Assembly (NCBI GenBank): GCA_020441225.1
Contig: JAGRMP010000611.1
Coordinates: 1 to 10,299, forward strand
DNA: 10,299 bases
Reading direction: 5' to 3'
Source of the DNA: Maritimibacter sp.
GTDB lineage: Bacteria > Pseudomonadota > Alphaproteobacteria > Rhodobacterales > Rhodobacteraceae
Shown here: piece by piece, positions 1 through 6,572 of the stretch
Position numbering within the stretch: the stretch's first letter is position 1
Layout: every line of letters starts with the position of its first letter
Made by a program: the position numbers and the translations under genes
The notes under the pieces: model-generated
Seen by the model: only the letters and a program-made list of their open reading frames with translations
What the model was told of the DNA's origin: nothing
Databases searched by the model: none

Positions 1-83
1 TGCTCGTCACCACGCCGATCGCGCTCGGCCTGTGGCACGATGCGCTTGCCGGGTTCCTGTACAATCCGTTCGGAGCCTGGTGA
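1..83 (+). CDS. fliR: Probable FliR C-terminus (partial, 5' end outside window)
   Basis: An open frame starting at base 3 runs 26 codons and stops with TGA at 81-83. It reads as a hydrophobic tail ending LAGFLYNPFGAW. FliR is a membrane subunit of the flagellar type III export gate and is often encoded directly before flhB, in places fused to it. The stop codon shares one base with the flhB start (TGATG), which implies translational coupling and the same operon. Too little protein is present to identify it by motif. The call rests on the hydrophobic C-terminus and its position before flhB, so an unrelated membrane protein remains possible. Confidence 0.6.
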   Translation, partial: LVTTPIALGLWHDALAGFLYNPFGAW

Positions 84-1180
84 TGGCCGACGGTCAGGAC
101 GAAGACAAGCAACACGAACCAACCCAGAAGAAGCTCGACGATGCGCGCCGAAAAGGCGAGGTGCCGCGTTCGGCCGATGTCGGGACCGCCGCTGCCTATG
201 GCGGGTTTCTCGCGGTGGCGACGATCTTCGGCGCCGGTCTCCTGCGCAGCCTGGGCGATGTGCTGTCCAGCCTGCTCGAAGGCGCCGGGACGCTGTCGGA
301 CGACGTATTTTCCGGCGGCGGCCAGGTGTTTGCGGGTTCTCTGCTCATCGAAGTCGGGGGGCGGGTCGCGCCTTGGATGCTGGTCCCCGCGGTGCTTGTG
401 CTCGGGCTGAACATCGCGCTCAGGAGTTTCACCGTCGCGCCGGAGAAACTGCAGCCGAAGCTGAACCGGATCAACCCGATCTCCAACGCGAAGAACAAGT
501 TCGGCCGCTCCGGGCTGTTCGAGTTCGCCAAGAGCTTTTCCAAGCTCATCATCTACTCGGCGATCCTGGGGTTTTTCCTCTGGTCGGTCCTTCCGGAGGT
601 GCTCGACACCATCGCGCTCACCCCGGCGATGGCCACGGTGATGCTGCTCAGGCTCGGGGTACGGTTCTTCTCCCTTGTCCTCCTGGTCGCGATCGTGATC
701 GGCGGCGTGGACTACCTGTGGCAATACGCCGAGCACATGCGCAAGAACCGGATGTCGCGCAAGGAGCTGATGGACGAGGCGAAGGCCAGCGAGGGCGATC
801 CGCATGTCAAGCAGCAGCGTCGCCAGAAGGGCTACGAGATCGCCATGAACCAGATGCTGGCGGATGTGCCCAAGGCCGACGTGGTCGTTGTGAACCCGAC
901 CCATTACGCCGTGGCGCTCAAGTGGAGCCGTCTTCCGGGCGAGGCGCCGGTCTGTGTGGCCAAGGGGGTCGACGAGATCGCGGCACAGATCCGCGAGGTC
1001 GCCATGGAAGCGGGCGTGCCGATCCACCGCGATCCGCCGACCGCGCGTGCGATCCATGCGACGGTCAGGATCGGCGAAGAGATCCGGCCCGAACATTACC
1101 AGGCGATCGCCGCCGCAATCCGGTTCGCCGAGAAGATGCGCGCGCGAATGCGGGCGCAACAGGGGCGCGGCTGGAAATGA
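83..1180 (+). CDS. flhB: Flagellar type III export switch protein FlhB
   Basis: FlhB is the membrane component of the flagellar export gate that switches substrate class from rod/hook to filament proteins after self-cleavage. The 365-residue product begins MADGQDEDKQHEPTQKKLDDARRKGEVPRS, the usual FlhB N-terminus. Four hydrophobic segments lie at about residues 35-55, 95-113, 153-172 and 185-212. A basic linker (MSRKELMDEAKASEGDPHVK, about 224-243) follows, then the cytoplasmic domain with NPTH at 271-274, where family members cleave between N and P. The conserved VPIHRDPPTARA stretch lies near 312-323. The ATG at 83 was preferred over an in-frame ATG at 32 because it gives the conserved N-terminus, overlaps the upstream stop and has GGAG about 8 bases before it. 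Length is close to the family norm and no key residue is missing. Confidence 0.97.
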   Translation: MADGQDEDKQHEPTQKKLDDARRKGEVPRSADVGTAAAYGGFLAVATIFGAGLLRSLGDVLSSLLEGAGTLSDDVFSGGGQVFAGSLLIEVGGRVAPWMLVPAVLVLGLNIALRSFTVAPEKLQPKLNRINPISNAKNKFGRSGLFEFAKSFSKLIIYSAILGFFLWSVLPEVLDTIALTPAMATVMLLRLGVRFFSLVLLVAIVIGGVDYLWQYAEHMRKNRMSRKELMDEAKASEGDPHVKQQRRQKGYEIAMNQMLADVPKADVVVVNPTHYAVALKWSRLPGEAPVCVAKGVDEIAAQIREVAMEAGVPIHRDPPTARAIHATVRIGEEIRPEHYQAIAAAIRFAEKMRARMRAQQGRGWK

Positions 1181-1196
1181 GGGGAGGCATCGCTGC

Positions 1197-1616
1197 ATGA
1201 CCGACGGATTGCGCCCGCTTCAGGAGCTCACCGGGATCCTGCTCGACGCGGAGCTTGCGAAGTTGCAACAGCTCACCGAGGAGACCCGTTCGAAACAGGC
1301 GGCGCTCGAAACGCTTGGGCGCGCGCTCAGGGTTCGGGCTAGCCAGGTGAAACAGGACGGTGTCGGGGAAGACCTCGCGTTCTGTACCGGACAGGATGCC
1401 CGGTGGCAGGCCTGGACGGCGGCGCAACAGGGACGGTTGAGGCGGGAGGCGGCGGAAAGCGCCGCGCGCCGGGAAGCCCAGCTCAAGAAGGCGCAGTTCG
1501 CCTTCGGGCGGGTCGAAGCGCTCGATGGGATCCGGCGGTTCGAAGCGGAAGAGCGTGCGCAGCGCGTGGCCCGCCGCTTGCATGCGGATCCGGGCGGGGA
1601 CGACCCGGCGGGATGA
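1197..1616 (+). CDS. Unnamed charged helical protein downstream of flhB; possible FliJ-like export chaperone
   Basis: A 139-residue protein begins MTDGLRPLQELTGILLDAELAKLQQL. The ATG at 1197 lies 16 bases after the flhB stop, with AGGGGAGG at 1180-1187 as a ribosome binding site, so it is probably co-transcribed with flhB. It has no signal peptide or membrane segment. It is rich in A, R, E and Q and predicted by eye to be mostly helical, with heptad-like stretches near residues 15-50 and 78-128, and one Cys near residue 62. I do not recognise a family motif. Size, helical character and setting resemble FliJ, the coiled-coil partner of the FliI ATPase, and no FliJ gene follows fliI in this window. 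That link is inference. It could equally be a lineage-specific flagellar accessory protein. Confidence 0.8.
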   Translation: MTDGLRPLQELTGILLDAELAKLQQLTEETRSKQAALETLGRALRVRASQVKQDGVGEDLAFCTGQDARWQAWTAAQQGRLRREAAESAARREAQLKKAQFAFGRVEALDGIRRFEAEERAQRVARRLHADPGGDDPAG

Positions 1617-1649
1617 CGCACGCGGGTTCGTAGCCAACTGCCCCATACG

Positions 1650-1672
1650 GCACCGGCGGCGCTTTCCGGTGC
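1650..1672. terminator. Candidate hairpin terminator after the flhB unit
   Basis: GCACCGG at 1650-1656 pairs perfectly with CCGGTGC at 1666-1672 across a 9-base loop. It begins 33 bases after the stop codon at 1616. There is no T tract after the stem, so it is at best a non-canonical intrinsic terminator or an mRNA 3'-end stabiliser. Confidence 0.35.
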
Positions 1673-1680
1673 TGCGAGAG

Positions 1681-1712
1681 CCGGGCCGGCAACACGGTTG
1701 CGCCGGTCCCGG
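1681..1712. terminator. Candidate long imperfect hairpin in the convergent junction
   Basis: The left arm at 1681-1693 pairs with the right arm at 1697-1712 around an ACG loop: CAAC with GTTG, then CCGG with CCGG, then CCGGG with CCCGG. A 2-base bulge (1701-1702) and a 1-base bulge (1707) interrupt the right arm. With 13 pairs it is the longest stem seen in this junction and would form on either strand, so it could serve both converging units. No T run follows. Confidence 0.35.
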
Positions 1713-1932
1713 GCGGTGTCGAATCGGCCGAAAATCCGGCCCGCGTGCGGCACACCCCCGCGCGGTCGTCCGTGCCCCCGTCTGTGCTCCCGCCCCGGCG
1801 CCGTTTTCGTTGCGCAGGGACATCGGCCCCTGTGCTGCGGCAGCATTCCGGCATTTTGGCAGCGTTGCGGAGCCCTTCGGGTCCGGCGCGGACGAGACCC
1901 ATGCCCCGGTCCGCACCGCCGGTCGCGGGCGG

Positions 1933-2472
1933 TCAGAGATCCTGACGCGCGATGTCGGTGATCAGGATGTCGCGCACATTGTTGCCGAGCTCGTGCCGGG
2001 CGGTTTCAAGCAGGGCGGTGCGCAGGGTGTCCATGTTGGAGCCGGTGGTGAAAGCGCCGTCGAACCCGCCGGTATTGGCGTGGTCGAACAGGACCTGCAG
2101 GAACCGGTCGCGAAGCTTCGGCTCGCGTTGATAGATGGCTTCCGAGCCGCCGGACGGCACCTCGAAGCTGATCGACATCACCACCAGTGCGGCGATGTCC
2201 TTGTCCCGCACGATCGGAACGACGAACTGGTTGTTCATCTTGACGAAATCCGTCGTCGCGGTTTCCTCTTCGCCGTGTCCGGCGGCCGCATTGTCATGCC
2301 CGGCGGTCGGGTCCTGCTCGGCGAGCGCGGCGCAGTCGCAGGGGCAGGTTCCGTCGGCGGACATCTCCAGGTGCAGATCCGGTTCGGGCGCCGGACGCAG
2401 GGCAAGCCCCGCGCCGACACCGCCGCCGAGCCCGACGAGCGCGAGGAGGATGGGAAGGAGCTTGCCGAGCAT
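1933..2472 (-). CDS. fliL: Flagellar basal body-associated protein FliL
   Basis: FliL is an inner-membrane protein around the flagellar stator that supports motor torque. The 179-residue product has a short N-terminus with one membrane segment (about residues 4-25). A linker of about 45 residues follows, then the periplasmic FliL domain from about residue 73 (DFVKMNNQFVVPIV) to a C-terminus ending ILITDIARQDL, typical of alphaproteobacterial FliL. The linker is unusual: it carries CPCDC at 43-47 and His at 34, 59 and 66. The start at 2472 has GAGGA about 9 bases upstream and lies 11 bases after flgH, making this the last gene of the nine-gene operon. The fold assignment is firm; the meaning of the Cys/His linker is unknown. 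Confidence 0.93.
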   Translation of the reverse strand: MLGKLLPILLALVGLGGGVGAGLALRPAPEPDLHLEMSADGTCPCDCAALAEQDPTAGHDNAAAGHGEEETATTDFVKMNNQFVVPIVRDKDIAALVVMSISFEVPSGGSEAIYQREPKLRDRFLQVLFDHANTGGFDGAFTTGSNMDTLRTALLETARHELGNNVRDILITDIARQDL

Positions 2473-2483
2473 GGTCGTTGTCC

Positions 2484-3218
2484 TCAGAACGGCAGGATGG
2501 TGTCCGCGATCTGCTGGCCGTAGCGCGGCTGCTGCATATCGGTGATCTGGCCGCGTCCGCCGTAGGAGATCCGCGCCGAGGCGATCTTGTCATAGGCGAT
2601 CTCGTTCAGGCGCGAGATGTCTTCGGGCCGCACGAAGCCGGTGACGAGAAGCTCGCGCAATTCGTAGTTCACGCGCACTTCCTGGCTGCCCTGGATCTGC
2701 AGAACGCCGTTGGGCAATTGGCCAATCACCGTGGCTGCGACGCGCAGGGTGAGCTTTTCGTTGCGCCGGGTCGAGCCGTCGCCGCCGGATTCGCTGCTGG
2801 AGCTGGTCGACACGCCGGGCGCAAGGTCGACCTTGGCGAAGGGGCCGAGCTGGGGGATGCCGAGGAGCGCGCCGACCGACATCGATTCCGAGCCGTTGCG
2901 GCCGCGCGAGGAGCTGGCCGAAACCTCGGCCTTTTCGTCGATCTCGATGACCACGGTCAGGATGTCGCCGGCCTGTTGCGCCCGGCGGTCTCCGAGCAGA
3001 GACGAGCGCCCGGCGGTCCAGAGCGAGGCGCCGTCGGAAGACCGGCGCGCGGCGATGTCGTTGGGCATAGGCGTCGAAGACATGGCCATGGCTTCGCGGC
3101 TGCCGTCGATCCCGGTCATCGCTGGGGCGCGGCCGATGTTCTCAAGCCGGTCGCCACAGCCGCCAAGGGCAAGGGCGGCCGCAAGCAGGGCGGCCAGGGG
3201 GAAAACGCGTGCGATCAT
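2484..3218 (-). CDS. flgH: Flagellar L-ring lipoprotein FlgH
   Basis: FlgH forms the outer-membrane L ring through which the distal rod passes. The 244-residue protein starts with a lipoprotein signal peptide (MIARVFPLAALLAAALALGG) and a lipobox LGGC, giving lipidated Cys at residue 21. The body shows the family pattern: SLWTAGRSSLLGDRRAQQAGDILTVVIEIDEKA (about 65-97), a Ser/Gly-rich section, then LQIQGSQEVRVNYELREL and the C-terminal VRPEDI followed by ARISYGGRGQI. GAGAGGA precedes the ATG. The gene lies 9 bases after flgA and 11 before fliL. No flgI (P-ring protein), its frequent neighbour elsewhere, is present here, so that gene must be outside the window. Confidence 0.97.
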   Translation of the reverse strand: MIARVFPLAALLAAALALGGCGDRLENIGRAPAMTGIDGSREAMAMSSTPMPNDIAARRSSDGASLWTAGRSSLLGDRRAQQAGDILTVVIEIDEKAEVSASSSRGRNGSESMSVGALLGIPQLGPFAKVDLAPGVSTSSSSESGGDGSTRRNEKLTLRVAATVIGQLPNGVLQIQGSQEVRVNYELRELLVTGFVRPEDISRLNEIAYDKIASARISYGGRGQITDMQQPRYGQQIADTILPF

Positions 3219-3227
3219 AGGATCCTC

Positions 3228-3671
3228 TCAATTCGCAAGAAACGTGGTTGTGGCGGAGCCGACGGCGATGGTGCCGTCGGCGCGGATACGGCCGGAGACG
3301 GTCTGGCGCGACGCCAGGTTCATCACCCGGATGGTTTCGCCGATGCCGGCACGGTCGAGCGCGCGGCCTTCGGCCTGAATCACCAGGCTGCCGGTCTGGT
3401 AGATCAGCGGCACGATCTGGTTGCGTTCGACCAGCGCCGGCGGGCCGACCTCGCCCGAGCGCACCGGCCGCTCGGCATAGAGCGCGACCCGGGTCTCGAG
3501 GCCGATGACCTCGTCGAGCGCGGTGTAGGCGCCGGGGATCGTGGCTTCGGACAGGGTCACGTCCTGGGCGGAAATGACCGTCTGGGCGCGCAGCGTGCGG
3601 GCGGCGATGACGGATTGCGCCTGTGCGGGCGCCGCGGAGACGAGGAGGAACAGCAGGAAAAGGGATTTCAT
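3228..3671 (-). CDS. flgA: Flagellar P-ring assembly chaperone FlgA (short form)
   Basis: FlgA is a periplasmic chaperone needed to assemble FlgI into the P ring. The product is 147 residues with a Sec signal peptide (MKSLFLLFLLVSAAPAQA), probably cut after Ala18. The mature protein contains the SAF-type segment (RTLRAQTVISAQDVTL, about 25-40; LDEVIGLETRVALYAERPVRSGEV, about 52-75) and the C-terminal part (LVIQAEGRALDRAGIGETIRVMNLASRQTVSGRI, about 96-129). It is much shorter than enterobacterial FlgA (about 220) and corresponds to the conserved C-terminal two-thirds; this short form is usual in alphaproteobacteria. The start codon overlaps the flgG stop by one base (TGATG), so translation is probably coupled. 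Confidence 0.93.
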   Translation of the reverse strand: MKSLFLLFLLVSAAPAQAQSVIAARTLRAQTVISAQDVTLSEATIPGAYTALDEVIGLETRVALYAERPVRSGEVGPPALVERNQIVPLIYQTGSLVIQAEGRALDRAGIGETIRVMNLASRQTVSGRIRADGTIAVGSATTTFLAN

Positions 3672-4456
3672 CAGCGCACCTGCGTCGTGGCGGCGAGCAT
3701 CTGGTCGGCGGCGCTGATCACCTTGGAATTGAGCTCGTAGCCGCGCTGGGCCTCGATCAGCTCGGTGATTTCCCGCACCGCGTCGACCGAGCTCTGTTCC
3801 TTGTAGCCCTGGCGCAGGGTGCCGGTGCCGTTTTCGCCCGGCACGTCGATCGTGGGCGCGCCCGAGGCCTCGGTTTCGAGGAAGGTGTTGGAGCCGATCG
3901 CTTCCAGCCCCTGCTCGTTGACGAAGGTGGCGAGGGTGAACTGGCCGAGCAGCTGCGCTTCAACCTCGTCGTTGAAATAGGCGTAGACCTCGCCGTCACT
4001 ATTGATCGACAGGGCGCGGACATCGGCGGGGATGGTGATCTCGGGCACCACCGGGTTGCCCTCGGAGGTGACGATCAGCCCCTCGCCGTTGCGCTTGAGC
4101 CCGCCGTCGCGGGTGTAGCCCGAGGCGCCGGAGGGGAGCGTGACTTCGAGATAGCCCTTGCCCTCGATGGCGAGGTCGAGCTCGCCGCCGGTCTGGGCGA
4201 GCGAGCCCTGGGCGATCTGCATGGTGACCGCGGAGGGCCGCACGCCGAGCCCGAGCTGGACCCCGGTGGGCAGCACCGTGCCGTCGGTCGCGTTGATCGT
4301 GCCGGGCCGGGTCATCTGCTGGTAATGCAGATCGGCAAATTCGGCGCGGCGGGCGTTGTAGCCAGTGGTCGACATGTTGGCGAGGTTCTGCGAGATCGTC
4401 TCGACCCGCATCTGCTGGGCGAGCATGCCGGTCGCCGCGATTTTCAGTGCACGCAT
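3671..4456 (-). CDS. flgG: Flagellar distal rod protein FlgG
   Basis: FlgG builds the distal rod of the flagellar basal body. The 261-residue protein starts MRALKIAATGMLAQQMRVETISQNLANMSTTGYNARRAEF, the rod/hook N-terminal signature. A central flagellar domain follows (LDLAIEGKGYLEVTLPSG, TRDGGLKRNGEG), and it ends with the C-terminal helix motif (SSVDAVREITELIEAQRGYELNSKVISAADQMLAATTQVR). The open frame extends upstream, but the ATG at 4456 gives the conserved N-terminus and has AGGAAAGG directly upstream. Length matches the family norm of about 260. It lies 17 bases after flgF and overlaps flgA by one base. Confidence 0.98.
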   Translation of the reverse strand: MRALKIAATGMLAQQMRVETISQNLANMSTTGYNARRAEFADLHYQQMTRPGTINATDGTVLPTGVQLGLGVRPSAVTMQIAQGSLAQTGGELDLAIEGKGYLEVTLPSGASGYTRDGGLKRNGEGLIVTSEGNPVVPEITIPADVRALSINSDGEVYAYFNDEVEAQLLGQFTLATFVNEQGLEAIGSNTFLETEASGAPTIDVPGENGTGTLRQGYKEQSSVDAVREITELIEAQRGYELNSKVISAADQMLAATTQVR

Positions 4457-4473
4457 GGTCTGTCCTTTCCTGC

Positions 4474-5193
4474 CTAGCGGCCGAGCGCCTGGATGACGTC
4501 GCGCACGCGCTTGTCTTCGCTTTCCAGGAAGGCCTGGCCCTGGTCGTAGGCGCGCTGGATCTCGATCATCCGGGCAATCTCGCCGATTGGATCGACGTTG
4601 GAGCTCTCGAGGTAGCCCTGCATGATGCGGCCGCCCTCGATCACCGGTTCGGTGCCGTTTGGGGCCGCGAAACGCACGCCGTCGCGATGCTGCAGGTCGT
4701 TGGGGTCGGCCGGCGCCCAAAGCCCGATCTGGGTGAGCGGCCGGCCGTCGGCCGACATCGTGCCGTCGGCGGCGATCGAGATCGAGCCGGCGTCGGCGGG
4801 CACGAAGACCGGGGCGCCACCGGCGTCGAGCAGCCGGTAGCCGTCGGGGGTGACCATGTCGCCGGTGGGAGACGGCGTGAAATTGCCCGCCCGGGTGAGC
4901 AGCGGCCCCTCGGGCCCTTCAACCATGAAGAACCCGTCGCCCTCGATGGCGAGGTCGAAACTGCCGCCGGTAAAGGTGACCGGCGCCTGGTCCATCCGTG
5001 TGTCGCGGACCTGGGCGGTGGCCATCGACAGCGAGGGATCGTCGGGTGCGAGGGCGGCGACGAACTCGGCAAAGACCACGCCTTCGCGCCGGTAACCGGT
5101 GGTCGAGGCGTTGGCGATGTTGTTGGCCACGGCCTGCATCTCGGCCATCAGGCCGGATTGGCGGGTGAGCGCGGTATAGACGGCGTTGTCCAT
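4474..5193 (-). CDS. flgF: Flagellar proximal rod protein FlgF
   Basis: FlgF is a rod subunit positioned before FlgG. The 239-residue product begins MDNAVYTALTRQSGLMAEMQAVANNIANASTTGYRREG, and the MDNAVY-like start with NNIANASTTGYR separates FlgF from FlgG. The middle has SFDLAIEGDGFFMVEGPEGPLLTRAGNF (about 78-105) and the end has GYLESSNVDPIGEIARMIEIQRAYDQGQ (about 193-220). It lies one base after fliQ, and its G-rich ribosome binding site sits inside the last fliQ codons, so the two are likely coupled. Confidence 0.97.
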   Translation of the reverse strand: MDNAVYTALTRQSGLMAEMQAVANNIANASTTGYRREGVVFAEFVAALAPDDPSLSMATAQVRDTRMDQAPVTFTGGSFDLAIEGDGFFMVEGPEGPLLTRAGNFTPSPTGDMVTPDGYRLLDAGGAPVFVPADAGSISIAADGTMSADGRPLTQIGLWAPADPNDLQHRDGVRFAAPNGTEPVIEGGRIMQGYLESSNVDPIGEIARMIEIQRAYDQGQAFLESEDKRVRDVIQALGR

Positions 5194-5194
5194 G

Positions 5195-5461
5195 TCAGCC
5201 CCCCGCGATCAGCGGCACCACGGTGCCCTGGAAATAGCTCACCAGCGTTTCGGACATGAACCCCATCGACAGCCAGAAGACCGCGAGGATCGCCGCGAGC
5301 TTGGGCACGAAGGTGAGGGTCATTTCCTGGACCGAGGTGAGGGCCTGGAACAGGCCGACCGCGAGGCCGGTGACGAGCGCCACCGACAGGATCGGCAGCG
5401 AGATGATGACGGCAGTCCAGAGCCCGGCGCGCAGCGTGTCGTAGAAGACGATCTCGTTCAT
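5195..5461 (-). CDS. fliQ: Flagellar export gate subunit FliQ
   Basis: FliQ is a small two-helix membrane subunit of the FliPQR export channel. The product is 88 residues, the normal length, with membrane segments at about 14-38 and 50-72. Between them is the conserved loop QALTSVQEMTLTFVPKL (about 39-55), matching the family pattern of a QA-x-T segment followed by LTFVPK. Its location between fliE and flgF separates it from fliR and flhB, which are on the other strand in this window. fliP is not present here. The start lies 3 bases after the fliE stop; only a weak GGTG is visible upstream, so expression probably relies on coupling to fliE. Confidence 0.96.
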   Translation of the reverse strand: MNEIVFYDTLRAGLWTAVIISLPILSVALVTGLAVGLFQALTSVQEMTLTFVPKLAAILAVFWLSMGFMSETLVSYFQGTVVPLIAGG

Positions 5462-5464
5462 GGG

Positions 5465-5758
5465 CTACACCGGCATCCTGAGGATTTCCTGGTAGGCCTC
5501 GATCACCTTGTTGCGCACCGTGACCGCGGTTTCGACCGCGAGCTCGGTCTGGGCCAGCGCCGTGACCAGCGCATGCGGGTCGGCGTCGCCGGTCATCGCC
5601 GCGCGGGCGGTGTTTTCGCCCTGTTTGAGGGTGTCGGCGAAGCTTTCCACCGTTTTGGCGAAGGCTTCGCCGGCCCCCAATCCGGCCCCGGGTTCGGGCG
5701 CGGTGGCCGGTCGTGTGGCCGCGTAACTTTGCGCGGCAAGTGCCGATTTCACGTCCAT
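5465..5758 (-). CDS. fliE: Flagellar MS ring-rod adaptor FliE
   Basis: FliE connects the MS ring to the proximal rod and is an early export substrate. The 97-residue product has a low-complexity N-terminus (Ala/Pro-rich, about 1-30), then FAKTVESFADTLKQGENTARAAMTGDADPHALVTALAQTELAVETAVTVRNKVIEAYQEILRMPV. The last part (from ADPHALVTALAQTELAVE) is the family signature, ending in the EAYQEILRMPV tail. Length fits the family (about 100). A perfect AGGAGGT Shine-Dalgarno sits 5 bases before the ATG, the strongest in this operon. The order flgB-flgC-fliE is widely conserved. Confidence 0.96.
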   Translation of the reverse strand: MDVKSALAAQSYAATRPATAPEPGAGLGAGEAFAKTVESFADTLKQGENTARAAMTGDADPHALVTALAQTELAVETAVTVRNKVIEAYQEILRMPV

Positions 5759-5763
5759 TCTGG

Positions 5764-5770
5764 ACCTCCT
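5764..5770 (-). promoter_or_regulatory. Strong Shine-Dalgarno site for fliE
   Basis: AGGAGGT on the minus strand lies 5 bases before the fliE ATG and overlaps the flgC stop codon. It is the closest match to the anti-SD consensus among the genes here, consistent with a need for many FliE copies or independent initiation after flgC. Confidence 0.8.
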
Positions 5771-6164
5771 AGCGTTTCAGCAGATCGAGCAGGTTGCGCG
5801 TCATTTCCCGCGCTTGCCCGAACATCTTGAGGTTCGCCTCGTAGCTGCGTTGCGCTTCGCGCGCGTCGGCGATCTCGACGATGAGATCGACGTTGGATCC
5901 GTCGTAATAGCCGCTCGCATCCGCCATCGGGTGCGAGGGGTCATAAATCTTGGGCAGGTCGGTGCGGTCGAGCCGCACGTCGCCGGCCTCGACCCGTCCG
6001 GTGGGCCGGCCGCCCTCGATCACCTGTTCGAAGGAGGTGATCTTGCGCCGGTAGCCGGGCGTGTCGGCATTGGCGATGTTTTCCGAGGTATGGCGCAGCC
6101 GGTCGGCCTGGGCCTGCATGCCGCTCATCGCGGCGAATTTTGCGGAGGAAAGCAGATCCGACAT
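5769..6164 (-). CDS. flgC: Flagellar proximal rod protein FlgC
   Basis: FlgC is a proximal rod subunit. The 131-residue protein starts MSDLLSSAKFAAMSGMQAQADRLRHTSENIANADTPGYRRK, with the rod signature ENIANADTPGYR at about 28-39. It ends with the C-terminal helix (GSNVDLIVEIADAREAQRSYEANLKMFGQAREMTRNLLDLLKR). A DPSHPMADASGYY segment before this helix matches FlgC. Length is typical (about 130-140). The gene lies 3 bases after flgB, with GGGGAG about 8 bases before its ATG, and 10 bases before fliE. Confidence 0.97.
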   Translation of the reverse strand: MSDLLSSAKFAAMSGMQAQADRLRHTSENIANADTPGYRRKITSFEQVIEGGRPTGRVEAGDVRLDRTDLPKIYDPSHPMADASGYYDGSNVDLIVEIADAREAQRSYEANLKMFGQAREMTRNLLDLLKR

Positions 6165-6167
6165 GAC

Positions 6168-6572
6168 CTATCTCCCCGCGTTGATCGAGCTGCGCAGCAC
6201 GGTGAGCGCGGAGCGGTAGACGGCGAGCGCCTTCTGGTGGTCGCTCGAGGCCTCGGCGGCGGCAAAGATCTCGTTCTCGATCGAGACGTTGTTGCCATTG
6301 GGCGATTCGGCGCCCGGCCGGTAGACCTCGCGCGGGGCCGCGGTATAGCTCTCGGCCTCGCCGGCGAAGTGATGCCCCGGGCGGGTGGCCTGCAGGTGGG
6401 CGGGCCCGTTTGCACTGCCGACGTCATAGGTGACGGCAAAAGAGGCCACGTCGCGGGCGCGATAGCCCGGCGTGTCGGCGTTGGCGATATTCTCGGCCAC
6501 TATGGATTGACGGGCGGCGCCATGTTGAGCCAGCGCGCTCGCCATCGAGAAAATCTTCAGATTTTCGAACAT
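6168..6572 (-). CDS. flgB: Flagellar proximal rod protein FlgB
   Basis: FlgB is a proximal rod subunit and the first gene of the leftward operon. The chosen product is 134 residues starting MFENLKIFSMASALAQHGAARQSIVAENIANADTPGYRARDV. The rod signature is at about 27-38 and the C-terminus is NNVSIENEIFAAAEASSDHQKALAVYRSALTVLRSSINAGR. The frame extends 31 codons further upstream, but ATG 6572 fits the family N-terminus and length and has GGGAGAAG 5 bases before it. The upstream extension would run through the promoter region shared with fliI. It is divergent from fliI, and the control region lies between them. Confidence 0.97.
   Translation of the reverse strand: MFENLKIFSMASALAQHGAARQSIVAENIANADTPGYRARDVASFAVTYDVGSANGPAHLQATRPGHHFAGEAESYTAAPREVYRPGAESPNGNNVSIENEIFAAAEASSDHQKALAVYRSALTVLRSSINAGR

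Larger units (their letters stand above)
1617..1932. other. Convergent intergenic region with GC-rich hairpins
   Basis: These 316 bases separate the 3' end of the flhB unit from the 3' end of the fliL operon, which run towards each other. I see no credible gene; open frames here are out-of-frame extensions of neighbours. The region holds hairpins at 1650-1672 and 1681-1712 (listed separately), a short palindrome TGCTG-CGG-CAGCA at 1833-1845, and a bulged stem around a TTC loop at 1868-1885. None is followed by a clear T run on either strand. The most likely role is ending transcription from both sides. Confidence 0.7.

Noticed and set aside
32..82. Upstream ATG giving FlhB a 17-residue N-terminal extension
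   Set aside because: The extension is Cys/Arg-rich, lies over the end of the upstream gene and is not part of the FlhB family N-terminus; ATG 83 has coupling and an SD-like GGAG.
2478..3740. 420-codon open frame on the plus strand
   Set aside because: It is antisense to flgH and flgA, both of which have signal peptides, ribosome binding sites and family motifs.
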